Source: Fusobacterium_C necrophorum (GTDB taxonomy: Bacteria > Fusobacteriota > Fusobacteriia > Fusobacteriales > Fusobacteriaceae). From it: 64,000 bases of DNA. The stretch lies in the NCBI RefSeq assembly GCF_900104395.1, contig NZ_FMXX01000013.1; one strand, given 5' to 3'. The translations under genes were made by a program, and so were the position numbers. Below the pieces are notes generated by a model. The model was not told where the DNA came from. It was given only the letters and a program-made list of their open reading frames with translations, and ran no database searches. This document shows, piece by piece, positions 52,151 through 61,131 of this stretch (its first letter is position 1; every line of letters begins with the position of its first letter).

Positions 52151-52975
52151 CTATAATTGATTCATAATGTCTTCGTCTATTTTAAAGCAATGTTTTTCCT
52201 CAGGGAATTTTCCCTTTTGTACTTCTTCGATATATTTTTGAATTCCTTCCACAACTTGTTCTCCAATGTTTGCATATCTCTTCATAAACTTTGCTGAAAA
52301 CTCTCCATAAAGCCCTAACATATCATGGTAAACTAAGACTTGTCCATCACAGTCCGCTCCTGCTCCAATTCCTATGGTAGGAATGGATAGAAGTTCCGTA
52401 ATCTTTTTAGCAAGAGCATCCGGTACACATTCCAATACAACTGCAAAAGCACCTGCTTCTTGTACTGCGAAAGCATCTTCTATTAATTTTTTGGCAGAGT
52501 CTAAACTTTTTCCTTGTACTCTGAATCCTCCCAGGGCATTGATTGCTTGTGGAGTTAATCCAATATGGGCACACACAGGAATTTTAGCTGCAACAATGGC
52601 TCGAATCACATCACAGACTTCTTTTCCTCCCTCTAATTTTACACAATTTGCCCTTCCTTCTTGGACTAATCTTCCGGCATTTAAAACAGCATCCCGTATC
52701 CCGGTATTGTACGCTAAAAATGGTAAATCTCCTATAATTAAAGCATTTTTAGCTCCTCTGGAAACAGCGGCAGTATGGTGTATCATATCTTCCATCGTGA
52801 CACGAATCGTATCCTCATATCCTAACATAACCATTCCAAGAGAATCCCCTACAAGAATGGCATTGACTCCTGCAGTGTCCACAAGTTTTGCCATGGAATA
52901 ATCATAAGCGGTTAACATAGTCAGTTTCTTTCCTTTATTTTTTGCCTCTTGAAAGCTTAGTACAGTATTTTTCAT
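52151..52975 (-). CDS. panB: 3-methyl-2-oxobutanoate hydroxymethyltransferase (ketopantoate synthase)
   Basis: 274 residues from the ATG at 52975, chosen because AAAGGAG stands ten bases before it; another ATG three codons upstream is too close to that RBS. MLTAYDYSMAKLVDTAGVNAILVGDSLGMV, DLPFLAY and VKLEGG with the metal-binding acidic residues are present. It adds a hydroxymethyl group from methylene-THF to ketoisovalerate, the first step to pantothenate. It overlaps the end of the DUF2520 gene by about 40 bases. Confidence 0.96.
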   Translation of the reverse strand: MKNTVLSFQEAKNKGKKLTMLTAYDYSMAKLVDTAGVNAILVGDSLGMVMLGYEDTIRVTMEDMIHHTAAVSRGAKNALIIGDLPFLAYNTGIRDAVLNAGRLVQEGRANCVKLEGGKEVCDVIRAIVAAKIPVCAHIGLTPQAINALGGFRVQGKSLDSAKKLIEDAFAVQEAGAFAVVLECVPDALAKKITELLSIPTIGIGAGADCDGQVLVYHDMLGLYGEFSAKFMKRYANIGEQVVEGIQKYIEEVQKGKFPEEKHCFKIDEDIMNQL

Positions 52976-53843
52976 AGATTTCATTCTCCTTTAACATAGT
53001 TTGTAGTGCTTGATAATTTTGAGTAGGATTTTTTTCCATAGCAATCTTGGAAAGTTCTAAACTCAACAGACGATATAGTATTTCTACTTCAATATCTTTA
53101 TTTTCTTGAAACAAAGAAAGATGTTTTTGAAGAGTTCCCAAATCATTTCTTTCCACGGGACCCGTTAAAGAATACTTGGGACCTTGTTGTAAAAAAGTCC
53201 TAAGATTTTCTTGAGCCAATATCGAAAGAGCTTTTAAACTTTCTTTTTCCGTGAAATGACAGGACATTAAGAGTCTGATGGCTATATTTCCAAGAGAAAT
53301 TACAAAATTGCTCATAAAAACGGAAGCTGCATGATAGGCCCTTTTATCTGTTTTTTCCAATACTTTATAAGAATTTTTCGCTTCTTTCAGGATAGACTCC
53401 CAAGATTGAACGGCAAGAGGATTTCCTTCTAGGGTAAAAAAAGCAGCTCGAAGTTTCTCAACATTCAATTTTTTATTGTGGATTGCCATAAGTGGATGTA
53501 GAGAACAAACATAGGCTCCATAGTTTTTAGCATTTTCAAATATAGCGGAGCTAAGCGACCCACTGCAATGGCAAATCATTTTTTCTTTGATATTCATTTG
53601 TGTAAGTTTTTTCCAAATTTTTGAAATTGTGTCATCCGGTGTTGTAATCATAAGAATATTACTTTCCTGAACAAGTTCTTCTATTGTAGAAAAAACTTTG
53701 GAACAAGTGTATTGTGCTGAAAAAAGAGAGCTTTCAACACTTCTACTATAATAACCCGTTATTTGACAATTCCGCAACTTAGAAAAATAGTTCCCCAAAG
53801 AACTTCCCACTTTTCCTGCTCCAATAATTCCTATCTTGTACAT
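52935..53843 (-). CDS. panG: Rossmann/DUF2520 oxidoreductase, probable ketopantoate reductase of the PanG type
   Basis: 302 residues. A dinucleotide-binding start IGIIGAGKVGSSLGNYFSK (4-22) and TTPDDTISKIW are followed by a helical DUF2520 domain with SLHPLMAI near residue 118, HAASVFMSNF and TGPVERND. PanG, a ketopantoate reductase described in Francisella and unlike PanE, belongs to this kind of protein by my recollection. The gene sits between panC-panS and panB with overlaps on both sides, and no panE or ilvC is here. The role is thus inferred mainly from context. Confidence 0.75.
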   Translation of the reverse strand: MYKIGIIGAGKVGSSLGNYFSKLRNCQITGYYSRSVESSLFSAQYTCSKVFSTIEELVQESNILMITTPDDTISKIWKKLTQMNIKEKMICHCSGSLSSAIFENAKNYGAYVCSLHPLMAIHNKKLNVEKLRAAFFTLEGNPLAVQSWESILKEAKNSYKVLEKTDKRAYHAASVFMSNFVISLGNIAIRLLMSCHFTEKESLKALSILAQENLRTFLQQGPKYSLTGPVERNDLGTLQKHLSLFQENKDIEVEILYRLLSLELSKIAMEKNPTQNYQALQTMLKENEIYEKYCTKLSRGKK

Positions 53844-54772
53844 ATATCATTCCTTGTACGACGCAGACTTGCAAAAATAGAGCCCGCAATATTATGCCAA
53901 ACACTAAAAATAGCTCCGGGAATCGTTGCTATAGGATTTGCAGCAAAATTTGTCAGAGCCAGGTTAATAGCCAATCCGCTATTTTGCATAGAAACTTCAA
54001 TGGCTACAGCTGTTTCCTTTTTATGAGATAATCTGAAAAATCTTGAAACGATCATTCCAAGTAAAAGTCCCAATAAATTATGTAATATAACAACCACCAA
54101 AATCAAAAGAGCAGAATGTAATAATTTTTCAGAATTTAAGGCTACAATTGCACTGATCAATAAAACAATGGCTGTAATAGAAACTAAAGGAAGAACATTT
54201 TTAGATTTTTCTACTTGTCTCGGAAACAAATAATTGATGAAAATTCCTAAAGTAATCGGAAGTAATACTATTTTTACCGTAGATAACAACATGGCGAAAA
54301 AATGGACTTCTACCCATTTATCCGCTAAGATGTAAACTAAAAATGGAGTCATGATGGGAGCAAATAAAGTAGAAACCATAGTCATCCCTACGGAGAGAGG
54401 AACATCTCCATCCGCAATGTAAGTAATTACATTGCTTGCCGTTCCACCGGGACAACAGCCCACCAAAATAACTCCCAAAGCAATATCCGGCGGTAAATAA
54501 AAAACTTTAGATAAGCAATAAGCCAATGCTGGCATAATTGTGTATTGAGCAATACAGCCTATTGTAATTTCCCTAGGACGTTTACACAAAATTTTGAAAT
54601 CTTCTACACTGATAGTCAATCCCATTCCAAACATGGCAACTCCTAACAAAGCGGCACTGTAAGAATTTGCCCAAAAAAATAAGGTAGGATGAAAAAAAGC
54701 CAAAATGGAAAAAGCAATAATAATATATGAAACATTAGAAGCTAATTTCCTGCTTATATTTTGAATGGTCAT
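53831..54772 (-). CDS. panS: Bile acid:Na+ symporter family protein, probable (keto)pantoate transporter
   Basis: 313 residues with nine to ten membrane segments. The BASS family marks are seen: MFGMGLTISVEDFK near residue 45, VGCCPGGTASNVITYIADGDVPLSVGMT near 108 and EVSMQNSGLAINLALTNFA near 255. In Salmonella, PanS of this family carries ketopantoate/pantoate. Lying 3 bases after panC and overlapping the DUF2520 gene by 13 inside a pantothenate operon strongly suggests the same here, though bile acid or other organic anion transport is not excluded. Confidence 0.82.
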   Translation of the reverse strand: MTIQNISRKLASNVSYIIIAFSILAFFHPTLFFWANSYSAALLGVAMFGMGLTISVEDFKILCKRPREITIGCIAQYTIMPALAYCLSKVFYLPPDIALGVILVGCCPGGTASNVITYIADGDVPLSVGMTMVSTLFAPIMTPFLVYILADKWVEVHFFAMLLSTVKIVLLPITLGIFINYLFPRQVEKSKNVLPLVSITAIVLLISAIVALNSEKLLHSALLILVVVILHNLLGLLLGMIVSRFFRLSHKKETAVAIEVSMQNSGLAINLALTNFAANPIATIPGAIFSVWHNIAGSIFASLRRTRNDICTR

Positions 54773-54774
54773 TT

Positions 54775-55617
54775 CTATGCCTCCTCTAAAATAAAATTAT
54801 CAATCAATCTCGTTTTTCCAACATAAACAGCCATAGCAAATAATGTATTTTTTCCAATAATCGTCGTTTCTTTCAAGGTATCTAAATCCACTGCTTCTAT
54901 ATAGTCAATTTTTGTATTTGGAGTAGAACGAATTATTTCTTTCATTTCTGCAAGAATAGGAGCTGTTGTCATTCCTACTTTTACCTTCTTTTGAGCAGCA
55001 AAAATCGCCTTGCTCAAACTAAGAGCATGAATTCTTTCTTCCGGACTTAGGTATACATTTCTAGAAGATTTTGCTAAGCCGTCTTTCTCTCGGACAATGG
55101 GACATCTTCTCAGTTGTACTCCAAAGTTTAAATCCTTTACCATTTTTTGAAGAATATAGAATTGTTGAGCATCTTTTTGCCCAAAATATGCATAATCGGG
55201 AGTTACAATATTGAACAATTTGGAAACAACAGTACAAACTCCCGCAAAATGGATGGGTCTGGTCTTTCCACATAGAATTTCTGAAATTTCAACAACTTTC
55301 ACAGAAATTTTCGGATTGGAGTACATTTCTTCTACTTCCGGAGCAAAAATTAAATCTACTCCATGAGCCTCACAGAATACAATATCTTTCTCCAAATCTC
55401 TTGGATATACGGAATAATCTTCATTTTCTCCAAATTGCGTTGGATTCACAAAAATGGAAACAACAACAAAATCACTTTCTTTTCTGGCAACATCCATTAA
55501 ACTACCATGCCCCTCATGTAAAAATCCCATACTGGGAACAAGCCCGATTGATTTCCCCATCTTTTTTTGAGCAGAAATACTCTCTCTTACTTCTGATATT
55601 GTTTTTACTACTTTCAT
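54775..55617 (-). CDS. panC: Pantoate-beta-alanine ligase (pantothenate synthetase)
   Basis: 280 residues. The nucleotidyltransferase HxGH motif appears as HEGH in SMGFLHEGHGSLM near residue 33, with FVNPTQFGENEDYSVYPRDLEKD, GQKDAQQFYILQKMV and GLAKSSRNVYLS. It adenylates pantoate and joins it to beta-alanine. It is the first gene of the panC-panS-panG-panB operon. panD, which makes beta-alanine, is not present in the window. Confidence 0.96.
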   Translation of the reverse strand: MKVVKTISEVRESISAQKKMGKSIGLVPSMGFLHEGHGSLMDVARKESDFVVVSIFVNPTQFGENEDYSVYPRDLEKDIVFCEAHGVDLIFAPEVEEMYSNPKISVKVVEISEILCGKTRPIHFAGVCTVVSKLFNIVTPDYAYFGQKDAQQFYILQKMVKDLNFGVQLRRCPIVREKDGLAKSSRNVYLSPEERIHALSLSKAIFAAQKKVKVGMTTAPILAEMKEIIRSTPNTKIDYIEAVDLDTLKETTIIGKNTLFAMAVYVGKTRLIDNFILEEA

Positions 55618-55719
55618 TTTGTTCTCCTTTCAATTTTTTTATTCTGAAACAAGAGTAACAAATTTATTTTAAAAAAGCAAATTTCCGGAAAGTTGTCCTG
55701 TTATGTCCTTTTATTAAAA

Positions 55720-55763
55720 AAGCACTCAAAGAACAGCTTTTTACTGAAACTTGAGTGTTTTTT
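55720..55763 (-). terminator. Terminator hairpin between the MocR gene and panC
   Basis: CACTCAA (55723-55729) pairs with TTGAGTG (55751-55757), with A-runs and T-runs on both sides. On the minus strand it would end the MocR gene transcript about 100 bases past its stop. The rest of the 55618-55858 gap holds the panC promoter region. Confidence 0.7.
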
Positions 55764-55858
55764 CAAAAATTAAATGAAATTTTAGCATCATCCTCAACAG
55801 GAATTCCTCCAACAACAATATCATTTGGAATCTCTGCTCAAGAGTAAAAAAGAAAAAA

Positions 55859-57253
55859 TCATAGAATATGTTTATGTTTCTCCAAAAGTTTTAATAGAAT
55901 AGAGATTCCCTCCTGTATTTGTTCTTTTTGCAAGCTTGCATATCCCAAAAGAAAAATCGAATTTTGAGAAGGCTTATCTTGAAAATAATATTCACGTATC
56001 GAATATATACGAACATAGTGTTTTCGACACTCTTCTAAAAATTTCTCCTCATCTAAAAAGTAAGGAAAACTTAACAGCAAATGAAGGCCGGCATCGGCTC
56101 CTAAAATTGTAATATTTGTTTTTTTAAAACATTGTACAACGAACTCTCTTTTCTGTTTATAAAGGGTTCTCATACGATTTAGATGCTTTACAAAATGTCC
56201 TTCTGCAATGAACTTATATAATATTTTTTGACTTAATGTGGAAACCGGACAAATAAAATAAGGAAGTTTTTTTTCATAAATATTTAGTAAATTTTTAGGT
56301 AATACCATATAGCTTACTCGGATAGCCGGACTGATAGACTTCGAAAAACTTCCCATGTAGATCACTTTATCTTTTTGATCAATAGCTTTTAGAGCGGGAA
56401 TGGGTCTTCCATTGTATTTAAATTCACTGTCATAATCATCTTCTACAATATAATGTTCTTCGGAAGAATTTGCCCAATGTAAAAGTTCATTTCTACGCTG
56501 AATAGGCATAATAACTCCGGTAGGGAATTGGTGTGAAGGAGTGATACAGGCAATCTGAATCCTTTGCTTTTTCAATTCTTCCACCATAATTCCAGATTCA
56601 TCTAAAGAAATCGGATAAAATTCTATTTGATTGGATGCAAATAATTCTCGTAACATCTTATAACCGGGATTTTCCAGACCATAAATTTTTTTTTCAAATA
56701 TTTTAAAAATAATATAGAAGAGGTATTCTATTCCGGAACTAATGATAATTTGACTCGGATTGACAGAAAAACCTCTGGAATTTACTAAGTACTGACAAAT
56801 ACTTTCCCGAAGCGGAAAATATCCTTGAATATCTCCCTGAAATAAGAGATCCTCATTTTGTTCCTCATAAATATCCCGTGTAATTCTTTTAAAAATGGTT
56901 TTAGGAATACTTTGAGCATCTACCCCGGAATAAGCAAAGTCATACTTTATTTTCTGTATATTTTCCTCTTTTGTCTTATGTTCACAGAGAAAAGGAGTTG
57001 TTACCATATTTTCAACATTGGCAACAAAATAGCCTCGCCTTTCTATCGAATAAATGTAGCCTTCTTCCAATAAAAGATATAGAGCATTCTGAACTGTACT
57101 TTGACTAATGTGATAGTGTTCCATAAAATTTTTTTTCGAAGGAAGCCTCTCATCCGCACGAAAATTTCCGTTTTGAATTTGTTTCTTAATTTCTGTATAC
57201 ATCTGAATGTATAGAGGAGTTTTACTATTATTGTCTAAAGGGAATATCATCAT
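55859..57253 (-). CDS. pdxR: MocR/PdxR family regulator with an aminotransferase-like domain
   Basis: 464 residues. A GntR winged helix (about 8-75: IYIQMYTEIKKQIQNGNF, ISQSTVQNALYLLLEEGYIYS) is joined to a fold-type I aminotransferase domain (about 105-455) with VEDDYDSEF and the PLP lysine in GSFSKSISPAIRVSY near 305. PdxR members sense PLP and activate pdxS(T). The gene is divergent from pdxS with a shared 100-base region, which makes control of B6 synthesis the best call. It begins with two ATG codons and an AGGTC-type RBS. Confidence 0.88.
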   Translation of the reverse strand: MMIFPLDNNSKTPLYIQMYTEIKKQIQNGNFRADERLPSKKNFMEHYHISQSTVQNALYLLLEEGYIYSIERRGYFVANVENMVTTPFLCEHKTKEENIQKIKYDFAYSGVDAQSIPKTIFKRITRDIYEEQNEDLLFQGDIQGYFPLRESICQYLVNSRGFSVNPSQIIISSGIEYLFYIIFKIFEKKIYGLENPGYKMLRELFASNQIEFYPISLDESGIMVEELKKQRIQIACITPSHQFPTGVIMPIQRRNELLHWANSSEEHYIVEDDYDSEFKYNGRPIPALKAIDQKDKVIYMGSFSKSISPAIRVSYMVLPKNLLNIYEKKLPYFICPVSTLSQKILYKFIAEGHFVKHLNRMRTLYKQKREFVVQCFKKTNITILGADAGLHLLLSFPYFLDEEKFLEECRKHYVRIYSIREYYFQDKPSQNSIFLLGYASLQKEQIQEGISILLKLLEKHKHIL

Positions 57254-57254
57254 T

Positions 57255-57317
57255 TTTCTGACCTCATAAATTTTTTTTATTCTGATACTTTATTTAATGT
57301 CAGTATACGACTATACT
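57255..57317. promoter_or_regulatory. Shared regulatory region of the MocR gene and pdxS
   Basis: Two direct TTCTGA repeats (57256-57261 and 57280-57285, start to start 24 bases) and a palindrome AGTATA-CGAC-TATACT (57302-57317) lie in the divergent region. TATACT could be the pdxS -10 box, with only a poor -35 match, which fits a promoter that needs an activator. Which repeat the regulator binds cannot be told from sequence. Confidence 0.5.
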
Positions 57318-57353
57318 ATAGAAAAGTCAATGAAAACAAAGGGAGGAAAAAAG

Positions 57354-58202
57354 ATGGATATGATTACAAAATTTAATGGTGGAGTCATTATGGATGTAAC
57401 GAATGTAGAGCAAGCAAAGATTGCAGAAGAAGCCGGTGCAGTCGCTGTTATGGCTTTGGAAAGAGTCCCAGCCGATATTCGAGCAGCCGGAGGAGTTTCA
57501 AGAATGAGTGACCCTAAAATGATTCGAGAAATTATGGCAGCAGTCAAAATTCCTGTTATGGCAAAAGTAAGAATTGGGCATTTCGTGGAAGCTGAAATTT
57601 TGGAAGCTATTGGTATTGATTTTATTGATGAATCGGAAGTATTATCTCCTGCCGACAATGTGTATCATGTAAATAAAAATGAGTTCAAAACTCCGTTTGT
57701 ATGTGGAGCCAGAAATTTAGGAGAAGCCCTACGAAGAATTTGTGAAGGAGCAAAGATGATTCGTACCAAAGGAGAAGCGGGAACAGGAGATGTCGTACAA
57801 GCAGTTTCTCATATGAGACAAATTATGAAAGAAATAAACACAGTGAAAGCTTTACGAGAAGACGAATTATATGTTATGGCGAAAGACTTACAAGTCTCTT
57901 ATGAATTGGTAAAATATGTTCATGAAAACGGAAGATTACCCGTACCTAATTTCTCAGCAGGAGGAGTTGCAACTCCGGCAGATGCAGCCTTAATGAGAAG
58001 ATTGGGGGCTGATGGAGTTTTTGTAGGAAGTGGAATTTTTAAATCTGGAGACCCTAGAAAACGAGCAAAAGCTATTGTAGAAGCAGTCCAAAATTATAAA
58101 AATCCTGAAATAATTGCAAAAGTATCTGAGAATTTAGGAGAAGCCATGGTAGGAATCAACGAAGAAGAAATTAAAGTAATCATGGCGGCACGAGGGGTTT
58201 AA
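57354..58202 (+). CDS. pdxS: Pyridoxal 5'-phosphate synthase lyase subunit PdxS
   Basis: 282 residues from the ATG at 57354, preceded by AGGGAGG; the frame extends 19 codons upstream without an RBS. GGVIMDVTNVEQAKIAEEAGAVAVMALERVPADIR is the family start, with the catalytic lysines in PVMAKVRIGHF and MIRTKGEAGTGDV. It builds PLP from ribose-5-phosphate, glyceraldehyde-3-phosphate and ammonia. The usual partner glutaminase gene pdxT does not follow; a terminator does. It may use free ammonia, or pdxT may be elsewhere. Confidence 0.96.
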   Translation: MDMITKFNGGVIMDVTNVEQAKIAEEAGAVAVMALERVPADIRAAGGVSRMSDPKMIREIMAAVKIPVMAKVRIGHFVEAEILEAIGIDFIDESEVLSPADNVYHVNKNEFKTPFVCGARNLGEALRRICEGAKMIRTKGEAGTGDVVQAVSHMRQIMKEINTVKALREDELYVMAKDLQVSYELVKYVHENGRLPVPNFSAGGVATPADAALMRRLGADGVFVGSGIFKSGDPRKRAKAIVEAVQNYKNPEIIAKVSENLGEAMVGINEEEIKVIMAARGV

Positions 58203-58227
58203 AAATTCTGATACCTGTAAAATGATA

Positions 58228-58278
58228 AGAAGGGGCTGTTGCAAATTGATGACTTTTATCATTCATTTGTGACAGTTT
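58228..58278 (+). terminator. Long hairpin terminator of pdxS, possibly derived from an insertion-sequence end
   Basis: CTGTTGCAAATTGATGA pairs with TCATTCATTTGTGACAG (13 Watson-Crick pairs, three G-U, one mismatch) around a 6-base loop, followed by six T. The left end GGGGCTGTTGCAAA looks like terminal repeats of several insertion sequences. The remaining gap to 58388 has no gene that I can support. Confidence 0.65.
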
Positions 58279-58388
58279 TTTCTTTCTTAATAAAAAAATA
58301 GAAATCTTTTAGAAATTTTACTCTATTTAGACTTCTATTTTAATTTTGGGTCGAACTTAACACAAGTCCTTTTTTTAATAAAACTATT

Positions 58389-59138
58389 TTATTTATAAAG
58401 AATCCTTTTTTCATCCTCCACTTCTTTTATGGTGACCTCTACTTCAAAAGCTTCCAAAATGTTGCCGGATGACAATACTTCTTCTGTCTTTCCAAAAGCT
58501 AAAATTTCTCCATTCTTCATCAAAATAATCTGATCACAAAATTTGAATGCCAAATCAATATTATGAATGGACAAAAGAATGGTTTTTTCTTTCATTTCCT
58601 GAAATAATTTCAACAATCCCAATTGATGCTTGATATCTAAATGATTGATAGGTTCATCCAAAACTACCATCTCTGTTTTTTGTGCAAAAGCCTTTGCAAC
58701 AAAGGCCCTCTTTGCCTCTCCTCCCGAAACGGTCCCTATCGTTTTTTCTCTTAATTCTTCCAAATCAAATACTCGCAAACTCTCCTCTACTATCTTTTCA
58801 TCCTCTCGAGAATAATTAACAAATAACTTCTTATAGGGATATCTTCCCATTTTGACAACATCTTCTATTGTCATTTCATCAATATAAACTATATTTTGGG
58901 GAACGAAAGATAAAGATTTTGCAAACTCTTTCCGAGAAATATGATTGATTTCCCTTCCATCAAAATAAATTTCATTATGGCTTGGTAATTCTCGAATCAG
59001 ATGTCTTAATAGTGTTGTTTTTCCGGATCCGTTTGCCCCTAATATTCCGGTAATACAATTCTTTGGAAGCGAAAGTGAAATATTTTTTAAGATCTGTTTT
59101 TTTCCTTTCCGATAGAATAAATTTCTAATTTCTATCAT
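58389..59138 (-). CDS. ABC transporter ATP-binding protein, iron-siderophore/heme/cobalamin type
   Basis: 249 residues from the ATG at 59138, which overlaps the permease stop as ATGA. Walker A GANGSGKTTLLRHL is near residue 30, the Q-loop SFVPQ near 80, the signature VSGGEAKRAFVAKAFAQ (one residue off LSGGQ) near 130, Walker B MVVLDEPINHLD and the H-loop SIHNIDLAF. It powers the FecCD-type permease just upstream. The substrate cannot be told apart among iron chelates, heme and B12. Confidence 0.92.
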   Translation of the reverse strand: MIEIRNLFYRKGKKQILKNISLSLPKNCITGILGANGSGKTTLLRHLIRELPSHNEIYFDGREINHISRKEFAKSLSFVPQNIVYIDEMTIEDVVKMGRYPYKKLFVNYSREDEKIVEESLRVFDLEELREKTIGTVSGGEAKRAFVAKAFAQKTEMVVLDEPINHLDIKHQLGLLKLFQEMKEKTILLSIHNIDLAFKFCDQIILMKNGEILAFGKTEEVLSSGNILEAFEVEVTIKEVEDEKRILYK

Positions 59139-60169
59139 TCTTTTCCTCCATAGGAATAGTTCTTCCTTACAATCCATAAAAATAATGGAGTTCCTACAAA
59201 GGCAGTGATCACTCCGATTGGCATTTCTTCGGGAGAAAAATAAGTTCTCGCAAAGGTATCGGAAAGCACTAAAAAACTTCCTCCTAAAAATACGGAGAAC
59301 AACACTAAAGTTTTATGCTGATACCCAATCAATTTTCTTGAAATATGTGGAATTACCAATCCAATAAAACCTATAATTCCGGTCAAAGATACCAAAACAG
59401 AAATCAATAAAGTTGAAATCCCTATCATCATACACTTTAAAAAAGTGGTATTCACTCCTAAGGTGTTGGCATTGGTATCTCCCATCAACAAAATATCCAT
59501 TTCATAGGAATATAGTACTACCACTCCTAAAGCAAACAAAAAAAGGAAAAATGGATAGCTTAAATCTTCCCAAGCTGCCGAACTCAGACTTCCGGTCATC
59601 CAAAACATCGCTGTCACCAACTGAGAATTATTTTTACTGCTATAGATAATAAGAGTTGTCAGTGCTGAAAAAAAAGAAGACACTCCCACTCCCGTTAAAA
59701 TTAAACTACTCCCTTTTATAATTTGTTTGGAAGAAATGAAAAAAACCATACCAATAGATAGTAAGGAGCCTAAAAAGGCCCCTTGCTCAATACTTAATTT
59801 TTGCAACACGGAATAAGAACTGGATAAAATAATAACAGCGACCGCTCCGGCGGAAGCTCCACTGGAAATTCCTAAAATATAGGGTTCCGCTAAATTATTT
59901 TTCGTAATAGTCTGCATAATAACCCCTACCAAAGACAAAGAAGCCCCCGTTAAAAATGCCAAGAGTATTCTGGGAACTCTCAGATCCCAGACAATCGTTT
60001 CAAAACTTCTTTCCCAATCGATAGAAAAATATTCCTGTCCGATAAGATGATTTGCAACAATCTGAAATACCCATTTGCTATCAATAACAATAGAACCGAA
60101 ACCTATACAAAGGAGAGATAGTAACAAACTAAGCACACATAATAAACCTATTTTTATTGTTTTATCCAT
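59135..60169 (-). CDS. FecCD-family ABC transporter permease
   Basis: 344 residues from the ATG at 60169, with eight to ten membrane segments. LRVPRILLAFLTGASLSLVGVIMQTITKNNLAEPYILGISSGAS is the family signature near residue 60, and the coupling loop with LTGIIGFIGLVIPHISRKLIG is near 270. The start overlaps the binding-protein stop by eight bases. It imports an iron complex, heme or cobalamin together with the flanking genes. Confidence 0.93.
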   Translation of the reverse strand: MDKTIKIGLLCVLSLLLSLLCIGFGSIVIDSKWVFQIVANHLIGQEYFSIDWERSFETIVWDLRVPRILLAFLTGASLSLVGVIMQTITKNNLAEPYILGISSGASAGAVAVIILSSSYSVLQKLSIEQGAFLGSLLSIGMVFFISSKQIIKGSSLILTGVGVSSFFSALTTLIIYSSKNNSQLVTAMFWMTGSLSSAAWEDLSYPFFLFLFALGVVVLYSYEMDILLMGDTNANTLGVNTTFLKCMMIGISTLLISVLVSLTGIIGFIGLVIPHISRKLIGYQHKTLVLFSVFLGGSFLVLSDTFARTYFSPEEMPIGVITAFVGTPLFLWIVRKNYSYGGKE

Positions 60170-61097
60170 GAATCTTATATACTTCCTTTGACACTCTTTC
60201 AAAGAAATCAACATTTCGAATTCCGGGACAAATTTCTGCTAATTTTACTCGAATGAATTTATTATTTTTGACAGCTTTTAAATTCTTTAATTTCGGATTT
60301 GCCTTAATAGCTTCAATTTTACTGTCAGAATCTGTTTCTTCCCGAATTCCCACACTGTAATCCACAATAATGAAATAATCCGGGTCCTCAGCAATGACAG
60401 CCTCCCAGCTGGTTTCTCCCCAAGTTTTTTGAACTCCTTTTCCGGACAAAATATTTTTTCCATGTACCAATTTCAATAAATTCGTTGTAAATCCCTCAAA
60501 AACGGTAAAAGCTTTGTCGGTTCCTGAATCATAAAGAAAATAAGTAAATTCCTCTTTATTCTTTACATCTTTTTTTATCTTTTCTACTCTGGCTTTTTCA
60601 GAAGTAATATATTTTTCTACTTCTTTCTCTTTCTGAAAGATTTTTCCGAACATTCTATAATCTTCAAATAAAGTATCCAAATCCGCATCAAAAGAAATAG
60701 ATGATTTTGGAACAAACATATTAATTTTACTTCTATGAAGCATTTTAGAATCGACACCTTTTTTAAACGCAACTTCCCATCCGGTCACAAAGTCCGGATT
60801 CTTCGCTAATAGTTGTTCTAAAGAAGGCCATTTCTCTGCTAACACAGGTACTTTTTTATAAGAAGCTGCCACACTGGGATAAATTTCCTCTTCCAAAAAT
60901 GCCGTCCCTATCATTTGATCTGCCAATCCCAATTTCAACATAATTTCCGTTGTAAATTGTGAAATACTCACAGCTCTTTTCGGAGCCTCCTTAAAGTCGA
61001 ATGTATATTTTACTCCATTAATTTCTTGCGTATTTGTAAAAGCAAGTATCGTAGTACTCAAAACCATAAATAATATTGTTAATATTTTTTTCATCAT
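60162..61097 (-). CDS. ABC transporter substrate-binding protein, FecB/BtuF type
   Basis: 311 residues from ATG ATG at 61097, preceded by GGGGG; the signal peptide is MMKKILTILFMVLSTTILAFT with no lipobox cysteine, so it is probably a soluble periplasmic protein as in Gram-negatives. The two-lobed fold shows in PKRAVSISQFTTEIMLKLGLADQMIGT and a long linking helix region (FQKEKEVEKYITSEKARVEKI). The gene follows subunit D of the V-ATPase after 34 bases without a visible terminator, so it may be read from the ATPase transcript. Confidence 0.9.
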   Translation of the reverse strand: MMKKILTILFMVLSTTILAFTNTQEINGVKYTFDFKEAPKRAVSISQFTTEIMLKLGLADQMIGTAFLEEEIYPSVAASYKKVPVLAEKWPSLEQLLAKNPDFVTGWEVAFKKGVDSKMLHRSKINMFVPKSSISFDADLDTLFEDYRMFGKIFQKEKEVEKYITSEKARVEKIKKDVKNKEEFTYFLYDSGTDKAFTVFEGFTTNLLKLVHGKNILSGKGVQKTWGETSWEAVIAEDPDYFIIVDYSVGIREETDSDSKIEAIKANPKLKNLKAVKNNKFIRVKLAEICPGIRNVDFFERVSKEVYKIHG

Positions 61098-61131
61098 TAC
61101 CCCCGCGCTCATTTTGATTCCAAATATTCTA

